Shown here: positions 57,897 through 64,000 of the stretch, in pieces
Position numbering within the stretch: the first letter of the stretch is position 1
Layout of the letters: the number at the start of each line of letters is the position of its first letter
Notes under the pieces: model-generated
What the model was told of the DNA's origin: nothing
The model's database searches: none
The model's input: the letters and a program-made list of their open reading frames with translations, nothing else
NCBI RefSeq assembly: GCF_023973825.1
Contig: NC_090119.1
Coordinates: 186,001 to 250,000, forward strand
Reading direction: 5' to 3'
Origin: Plasmodium brasilianum
Lineage: Eukaryota; Apicomplexa; Aconoidasida; Haemosporida; Plasmodiidae
DNA length: 64,000 nucleotides
Made by a program: the position numbers and the translations under genes

Positions 57897-58684
57897 TGTG
57901 TGATATATATATGTATGTATTTTTTTTTTTTGGTGTACTTAATAACATGGTTTTCGTAAAAATCTAAACGAGCTCCATTTTATGTTTTGTTCTCGAAATT
58001 TGAAGTATGACAAATTGTTTTTTCATTGTTTTGTTTTATTTTGCCATAATTTTCTGAATATTGCTTTGTTTTGATTTATTCTTTCATATTATGCCGTAAT
58101 TTGCTTAATTTTGATTTCTTTCACTGTAGTTTGTTTATTTTTTTTTTTTTTAATGCGTTCATTTTGTTGTGCATTATGCAACTGTTAAGATTTGGTTGAC
58201 TTCTTTTTGTCTTCTATTTTGTTTTTACGAAATAATTTAATTTTATTTTATTTTATTTTATTTTATTTTTTTGTTTTGTTTGTTTGTTTGTTTGTTTGTT
58301 TGTTTGTTTTTTTATGTGCATACAAAATGTAAGCTTTGTAAATATAAACACCTTGTGGGCATATAAGCATACATGTGTGTAAATGTGTTTGTAAGTATAT
58401 GTACATGTTTGTACGTGTTTGCGCGTGTGCATATTTATTTGTATACATAAATACATAAACACATATATTTATATATATATATATATGTATATATTTGTGC
58501 GTGGGTGTAAGCATTCACGTATGATTGCGTTTAGCCATATAAAGACACGCGTATTGTTTTGAATTGCATCAGTTTTTGTATCACTTCTTCTTCTTTTGCT
58601 TGTTTGAGTGCACACTGGTATTTGCGTGCATACGTATGATGTTATCACCCCATTTTGTTCTTCTCCCCCTTCGCCCTTAAAACA
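57897..58684. other. Intergenic, 5' flank of SUB3
   Basis: T-rich, with TTTTA and TTTG runs at 58235-58310 and RY-alternating sequence at 58370-58500. No gene seen. Confidence 0.5.
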
Positions 58685-60523
58685 ATGTTATTTAGAACGT
58701 ACTACTACACATTTTTTTATTTTCTTACTCATAGTATTGTAAATAATATATGTTTTAAGCATATAAGATATGTAAGGAAGTATGGTAACGTATTAAGTAG
58801 GAAAAAGGGGGGTGAAAATTATTCATGTAATTTTTTAAAAAAGGAATGCTATTGTTATAAGCACCGGTTTTTACAAGAAGAGAATAAAAGAGGTGCATTA
58901 TATATAGAGGCTTATTCCAAAGAAGAAGGAAATATAGGAGGATATGCGGGAGAAAATATGGGAGAATATATAGGAGAAAATATGAGTGTACGACATATTA
59001 ATATGAGAAACCATAATAAGGGTTATAAACATATGAACAAAGAGTTATTTGATAAATTAAAAAAAAAAAGATTAATTATAAATTTTAAAAAATATGATAA
59101 TATTTTAAATAGCAGGAATTTTAAAAACCGATTTATAAACTTACTTTCATATTGTGGAAAGGTAAAAAAGTTAGACTACATAAATTTTTATTTATATAAT
59201 TTTTTTGCTAACGTAAATGAAAGATTGTTAAACATATGTTTACTCTTGTTAAGTAGTCAAAGAATACAAGTAGAATTTGACTATAAAATACGCCTTACTG
59301 AAGAGAAAAATTTTACCATGAACGCATCGGGGCAGCACAATGTGAGCAATATGTCAACAGATTCCTCACTGTGTGTACATTGCGATCCTATGCATAGATT
59401 TTTCACGTTAAGTAACAAATTAGGGTTTAAGAAGCACATGAATAGGCTACGTAGAGGATATAAGAGTACGAATATTTTTGAGGGATATGATGAAACAAAA
59501 ATAAAAGAAGGAATAGAATTATCCATTCCGTACGAAAAGCATGATGTGCATGTGTGTATTGTCGACACGGGTATTGATTACAACCACGTAGATTTAAAGA
59601 ATAATATCATAGTAGTAAAGCAGTTCGAACGGAAAAATAATAAAAATTACGAGAAAAGTAAAGGTAACAATGAAGATAAAAATAAGGATAGGTATACGGA
59701 CAGAAATGAGGACGCGGAAAAAGATAGTTACAATTATAGTGAGAAACATCCATCTAGTGAGTTGGACAATTCGATAGATGGTCACGGGCATGGAACGTTC
59801 ATTGCTGGTATCATCGCAGGGAATAGTCCAAAAAATAATAATGGCATAAGGGGGATAAGCAAAAGAGCGAAGCTAATAATATGTAAGGCATTAAATAATA
59901 ATAATGCTGGAAACATAAGTGATATATTAGAATGTTTCAATTTTTGTGCAAAAAAAAGAGCAAAAATTATTAATGCTAGTTTTGCAAGTACAAATAATTA
60001 TCCATCTTTATATAAAGCATTAAAAGAGTTACAGGAAAAAAATGTTTTAGTTATATCTTCCTCAGGTAATTGTAATTCTCAAGATGATTCCAAAAACACA
60101 TTTACAGAATGTAATCTTAATGTAAAAAAATTATATCCACCAGCTTATTCTGTACAGTTACATAATCTTATAGTTGTATCAAATATGATTCAAGAAAAAG
60201 ACAGTCATATTTATTTATCTCCTGATTCTTGTTATAGTAATAATTATGTACATTTAGCTGCCCCAGGAAATAACATTATTTCAACTTTTCCTTCTAATAA
60301 ATATGCAATAAGTAGTGGATCATCTTTTTCTGCTGCTGTTATTACAGGTTTAGCGTCCATAATATTTTCAATTAACTCAAAATTAACGAATGAACAAGTC
60401 ATACAAATATTTAGAAGTTCGATTGTCCAAGCAAAATCGCTTCAGGATAAAGTCAAGTGGGGTGGTTATCTAAATGTCTATAACCTTGTCAAATATGCCA
60501 TAGAGCACTCCACGCATAGTTAA
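58685..60523 (+). CDS. SUB3: Subtilisin-like serine protease SUB3
   Basis: 612 residues from the ATG at 58685. Codons upstream are open but contain no ATG and lie in leader sequence. The N-terminus is hydrophobic (FRTYYYTFFYFLTHSIV), followed by a basic region and a poorly conserved prodomain around 120-220. All catalytic residues are visible: Asp294 (CIVDTGIDYNHVDL), His369 (DGHGHGTFIAG), oxyanion Asn462 (SSSGNCN) and Ser547 in SSGSSFSAA. The Ser motif is GSSFS in place of the usual GTSMA. An Asn/Lys/Asp-rich insert separates the Asp and His motifs. The third subtilisin of Plasmodium is reported active, calcium-sensitive and non-essential in blood stages. It is the last member of the cluster and lies 2.7 kb upstream of RPL4. 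Confidence 0.95.
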   Translation: MLFRTYYYTFFYFLTHSIVNNICFKHIRYVRKYGNVLSRKKGGENYSCNFLKKECYCYKHRFLQEENKRGALYIEAYSKEEGNIGGYAGENMGEYIGENMSVRHINMRNHNKGYKHMNKELFDKLKKKRLIINFKKYDNILNSRNFKNRFINLLSYCGKVKKLDYINFYLYNFFANVNERLLNICLLLLSSQRIQVEFDYKIRLTEEKNFTMNASGQHNVSNMSTDSSLCVHCDPMHRFFTLSNKLGFKKHMNRLRRGYKSTNIFEGYDETKIKEGIELSIPYEKHDVHVCIVDTGIDYNHVDLKNNIIVVKQFERKNNKNYEKSKGNNEDKNKDRYTDRNEDAEKDSYNYSEKHPSSELDNSIDGHGHGTFIAGIIAGNSPKNNNGIRGISKRAKLIICKALNNNNAGNISDILECFNFCAKKRAKIINASFASTNNYPSLYKALKELQEKNVLVISSSGNCNSQDDSKNTFTECNLNVKKLYPPAYSVQLHNLIVVSNMIQEKDSHIYLSPDSCYSNNYVHLAAPGNNIISTFPSNKYAISSGSSFSAAVITGLASIIFSINSKLTNEQVIQIFRSSIVQAKSLQDKVKWGGYLNVYNLVKYAIEHSTHS

Positions 60524-60884
60524 GCCGCACATGCAGACACGTTGGATGGCCTTACGCATTACACACATGCATATAAATAAGTACATATACGTATTTATGT
60601 ATATATGTATATGTACCCGAGTCAGACGAGCAACTGTTCTTTATATTTATGTAAGTATAATAATATTCTTTTGAAGAATATTATTGGTATTTTTTTTTGT
60701 TCTTTCGTGAATTGCCCTTAATGAACACTTTGCATAGCTGTGATAGTCTAAGGACCTGGTCCGTCATAGTACATACATACATATATACATTCACACTTAC
60801 ACACGCACAAACGATGTAGTATGGCGATGCTAACCTGTCCATAATCTTTTTAATTTATTTTGTTTTTGATTTGTTTGACAACTA

Positions 60885-60965
60885 ATTGTTAGCCCATCAT
60901 TTGTTAGTCTCTCATTTGTTAGCCTCTCATTTGTTATCCGCGTATCTGTTAGCGATGTATTTGTT
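60885..60965. repeat. CATTTGTTAGCCTCT degenerate array
   Basis: Five to six 15-nt units with drift (CATCATTTGTTAG, TCTCATTTGTTAG, GTATCTGTTAG). Open on plus as a leucine/histidine repeat; not a gene. Confidence 0.75.
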
Positions 60966-63119
60966 GGGGAGTCGTTTGCCTATTGTTTACGTGTTCGTGT
61001 TTACATATTTCATGCTTTTAAAAAAAACTTATCTTTTTTATATCTTTTTTTATCTTTCCCATCTTTCTCACCTTTCTTAACTTTTTTGGAATAATTTTAT
61101 TTGTTTAATTAAAAACGTAGAAATATACCGTGTGATGCACTTTATTGTAAAAGGAAAAAGAAGGAGAACAACGTTTACATGCTCTGCACACTGGAAAGGA
61201 GCGGTAAGCATACAATAATGTATGACAACCTTTTTTACAAAATAAAGCAAACGTATGCGTTCAGTTGGCAGCGCTCGCTGCGTATACATATGTACTTTCG
61301 TATTTACGCATTTACGTATTTATTCATGTATTCATGTACGTATGTATGTACATTTGTATTTACATATATACTCAAACACTCACAAGGATATACTTGGAAA
61401 GTATGATCAAATCATGCCCTCTATATTAACATAGTATTCTTCGTTTATTTACTGTTTTATTTACAATAAAAAACCCTTAATGTGGTACACCATTGTATTA
61501 ACATGTTCACGTTATCACATGTGCGACGAGCAGTCAAGGAAAAAAAAATTTTATTTATATTTACATGAACTGTTTAAAAAAATATCTTCTTTCACAATAT
61601 GCTAATGCGTAAACGTAAGCACACATAAACATGCATATGTACATACATACATTCGTACATACATACGTACATGCAAACATATGCATATACAAATAAATAC
61701 ATTTATATATATGTACACATAAGTTGCGTATTTAGGGTTTACTTCACCTACTGCCTTATTACCATTGACCAAAATCGATATACAGAAGAAAAATAATTAA
61801 AGCCAAAATGTGCTATTATACAAATATATGGTATATATATACCTTTATAATTATTTTTATACATATGTATGCAATATACATTTATATATTTTTATCCAAT
61901 AACACTCAGTGAGCAAATGCATCGATATAACATAGAACTTCTTCCCTTACAGTGAAATAGGAAAAACAAAATTTTTACGTGTAGAAGAAAAAATGCCTTT
62001 TAATCCCCTTAAGCAGCTAAAGAAAAAAAAAATATAATAATATGTACAAAAAAAAAATAAAATCAAAAAATTTATAGCACCAATTTTAGCGTATTAATAT
62101 TTATTCGAAAAAGAAAAAAAAATATGCAATTTGTGTATGCAAGCTATATTTATATATATATATTTATACATATATATTTATACATATATATTTATATTTC
62201 AATTTATATTTAAATTTATATATACATTTTTTGAATCAGGATAGCGAAATGCTAAGGGATATATATATATATATATATATACGTAGAATAAAAATAACAT
62301 AAAAGTAGAGAAGAAAAAAAAAAAAGATTTTGTTTTAAAATTCATGAGATAATCCATATATATACCAATTTTTTTAAAATAAGAAAAAATTGGCTTGGGT
62401 AGGAATTTTTTTTTTTTTTTTTTTTTTTGCAAAATTTATGGAAAAAAAGGAATAAGTAATTCTTATTTAATATTTGTGAAACTTATATAAATATATAATA
62501 ATAAAGTTTAAGCCCGGCGAAAGATATCAAGGTAACGCTATATATTAAATTATTTTTCCGAACACAAAAGTAGAGCTTAAAAGCTTAAAAAGTTCGTACA
62601 TGTATACTTATACGTATATGTACATGTTTATGTATGTGTATATATTTGCGTATTATGCATAAGTATGTAGATACTTATTTAAATATACGTGTTTTATTTT
62701 GCAGATTTTATATTACATCTGTTAAATGTAAGCTAAGGCTTAAAAAATTTCACCTTGTTTATACATATTTTGCAGTTGATGAATTATACAACTAATTGTA
62801 ATAAGAGAGAAAAAAGTAAAAAGGGACAATTTTTTTTTTTTTTTTTTGTTTGTTTGTTTGATTGATTGATTATTTACCAGCCGAAACGTTGTCCATTCTG
62901 TTAATTGTTATGCATTGTATTACATTTGAAAAATAAGCGGTATTAATTACATTTTTCTCTTTAAAAATAATCTATGTACGTTAATGTAAATAATGATATT
63001 ATACAAGGGCATGATATGCGAGAGAACATGTATGCACATATGTGTATATGTGTATATATATACATATATATATATATGTATGTAACATATGATAGTAGTT
63101 TAACATACGTGTTAATATT

Positions 63120-63145
63120 TTTTTTTTTTTTTTTTTTTTTTGCAG
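63120..63145 (+). promoter_or_regulatory. Probable 3' splice site of a 5'-UTR intron of RPL4
   Basis: A run of more than twenty T ends in TGCAG, an excellent acceptor, 65 bp before the RPL4 start codon. Ribosomal-protein genes of Plasmodium often carry an intron in or near the leader. The donor is not identified. Confidence 0.45.
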
Positions 63146-63210
63146 TTTCTCTTGACTTTTTTTTTTTCCCTCCCACTTTTTTTACATAATTAACAAAAAG
63201 AGAGCTATAA

Positions 63211-64000
63211 ATGGCAACTGTGAGACCTGTCGCGAATGTGTATGGTACGAGTGGAAATAAAGTTGTTGGAGAGGTAGAAATACCAGTAGTTTTTCAAACG
63301 CCAATAAGAAATGATTTGATACAGGAGGTGTTTAAAAACGTATCAAAAAATAGAAGGCACCCATATGCTGTAAAATTGGATGCAGGCTATGAAACATCAG
63401 CTGAGTCGTGGGGAACAGGTAGAGCAGTAGCAAGAATACCAAGAGTTCCAGGAGGAGGCACACATAGAGCAGGGCAAGGTGCTTTTGGAAACATGTGTAG
63501 AGGTGGTGGTATGTTTAACCCAACGAAGATATGGAGAAGATGGGGTAGGAAAGTTAATTTAAAGGAAAAAAGGTATGCTGTGTGTTCCTCTATTGCAGCT
63601 AGTGGTGTGACGTCTTTAGTTTTTGCTAGAGGTCATCGTATATCGAATATTAAAGAAGTTCCACTAGTAGTTAGCAATGATATTGAATCCATTAGTAAGA
63701 CAAAAGAAGCTGTGAAATTTTTAGTTAGTCTTGGATTAAAGGATGAAATTAATAGATTAATTAAGTCTAAAAAAATAAGAGCAGGAAAAGGAAAAATGAG
63801 AAATAGAAAATATAAAATTAGAAATGGTCCACTTATTATTTTTGATAGGGATGCAGGTGTTAAGAAAGCTTTTAGAAATATCCCAGGGGTAGACTTATGT
63901 CGAGTAACCAAACTAAATTTATTGAAATTAGCTCCAGGAGGATCCATAGGTAGGTTATGTATATGGAGTGAAAACGCATTTAAGAAATTAGATGTTATAT
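63211..64000 (+). CDS. RPL4: 60S ribosomal protein L4 (uL4), 5' part
   Basis: Starts at ATG 63211 (MATVRPVANVYG) and runs open to the window edge: 263 codons and one extra base, so the C-terminus (eukaryotic L4 is about 360-430 residues) is outside. uL4 landmarks: the internal loop ARIPRVPGGGTHRAGQGAFG and MCRGGGMFNPTKIWRRWGRK, then RYAVCSSIAASGVTSLVFARG, and IRNGPLIIFDRDAGVKKAFRN. The loop lines the peptide exit tunnel of the large subunit. The reading frame uses more balanced codons than the neighbouring genes. Same strand as SUB3. Confidence 0.97.
   Translation, partial: MATVRPVANVYGTSGNKVVGEVEIPVVFQTPIRNDLIQEVFKNVSKNRRHPYAVKLDAGYETSAESWGTGRAVARIPRVPGGGTHRAGQGAFGNMCRGGGMFNPTKIWRRWGRKVNLKEKRYAVCSSIAASGVTSLVFARGHRISNIKEVPLVVSNDIESISKTKEAVKFLVSLGLKDEINRLIKSKKIRAGKGKMRNRKYKIRNGPLIIFDRDAGVKKAFRNIPGVDLCRVTKLNLLKLAPGGSIGRLCIWSENAFKKLDVI

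Larger units (their letters stand above)
60524..63210. other. Intergenic, SUB3 to RPL4
   Basis: AT-rich. A degenerate CATTTGTTAGCCTCT array lies at 60880-60965, RY and TA microsatellites at 61610-61720, 62150-62215 and 62260-62280, and a T run with acceptor ending at 63145 (see next feature). No gene seen. Confidence 0.5.

Noticed and set aside
1..64000. tRNA, rRNA, CRISPR, insertion sequences or var/rif-type subtelomeric elements
   Set aside because: No cloverleaf with intact anticodon and T arms, no rRNA-like block, no spaced direct repeats of CRISPR type, no transposase, and only core conserved genes were found.

Overview
The window is nuclear DNA of a malaria parasite (genus Plasmodium). 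It is strongly AT-rich, with long A/T homopolymers and microsatellites between genes and large asparagine/serine-rich inserts inside genes. The gene set is diagnostic: apicoplast triose-phosphate transporter, 6-cysteine protein P38, and the subtilisins SUB1 and SUB3 flanking PIMMS2. The gene order and relative strands match, from memory, a stretch of P. falciparum chromosome 5 from RPL4/SUB3 to the outer-membrane transporter oTPT, shown here inverted. Sequence divergence, gene lengths and base composition look unlike P. falciparum or P. vivax. P. malariae or P. ovale is my guess, but I cannot settle the species.

Layout: oTPT (-) at 0.7-1.8 kb; a putative small six-exon gene (+) at 3.3-5.0 kb; a four-exon TLC/LAG1 ceramide-synthase-like gene (+) at 8.3-10.8 kb whose second intron carries a 600-bp decamer array; a giant SET/MYND/ankyrin protein (-) at 11.9-17.1 kb; a putative spliced gene (+) at 17.3-18.5 kb; P38 (+) at 19.6-20.6 kb; a hidden two-exon Rpp14/Pop5-like RNase P subunit (-) at 21.6-22.0 kb; a large APP1-like phosphatase (-) at 23.8-28.4 kb; a 6.2-kb gap with a tentative spliced gene (-); NPL4 (+) at 34.6-36.1 kb; CAF40/Rcd1 (-) at 38.0-40.6 kb; a 5.7-kb gap; then, all on +, SUB1, a stand-alone subtilisin-propeptide-like inhibitor (SUB1-ProM), the pseudo-subtilisin PIMMS2, SUB3, and the 5' part of RPL4 running off the right edge.

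How the genes work together: the last third is a tandem subtilisin cluster containing two intact serine proteases, one propeptide-only protein and one degenerate protease-like protein. The family knowledge is that SUB1 triggers merozoite egress and the propeptide-like protein inhibits it, while PIMMS2 acts in the ookinete. The propeptide-only gene sits directly upstream of the propeptide-less, triad-deficient PIMMS2, which suggests that one ancestral subtilisin gene split in two. The other genes are housekeeping: lipid metabolism (ceramide-synthase-like, APP1-like), the ubiquitin/p97 cofactor NPL4, mRNA decay (CCR4-NOT CAF40), RNase P, and ribosome.

The spliced models for small genes were assembled by hand from splice signals and reading-frame phase. 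Only the Rpp14-like one is also supported by family resemblance; the others are proposals. Intergenic islands of ordinary complexity often stay open in one or more frames here, so open frames alone are weak evidence.
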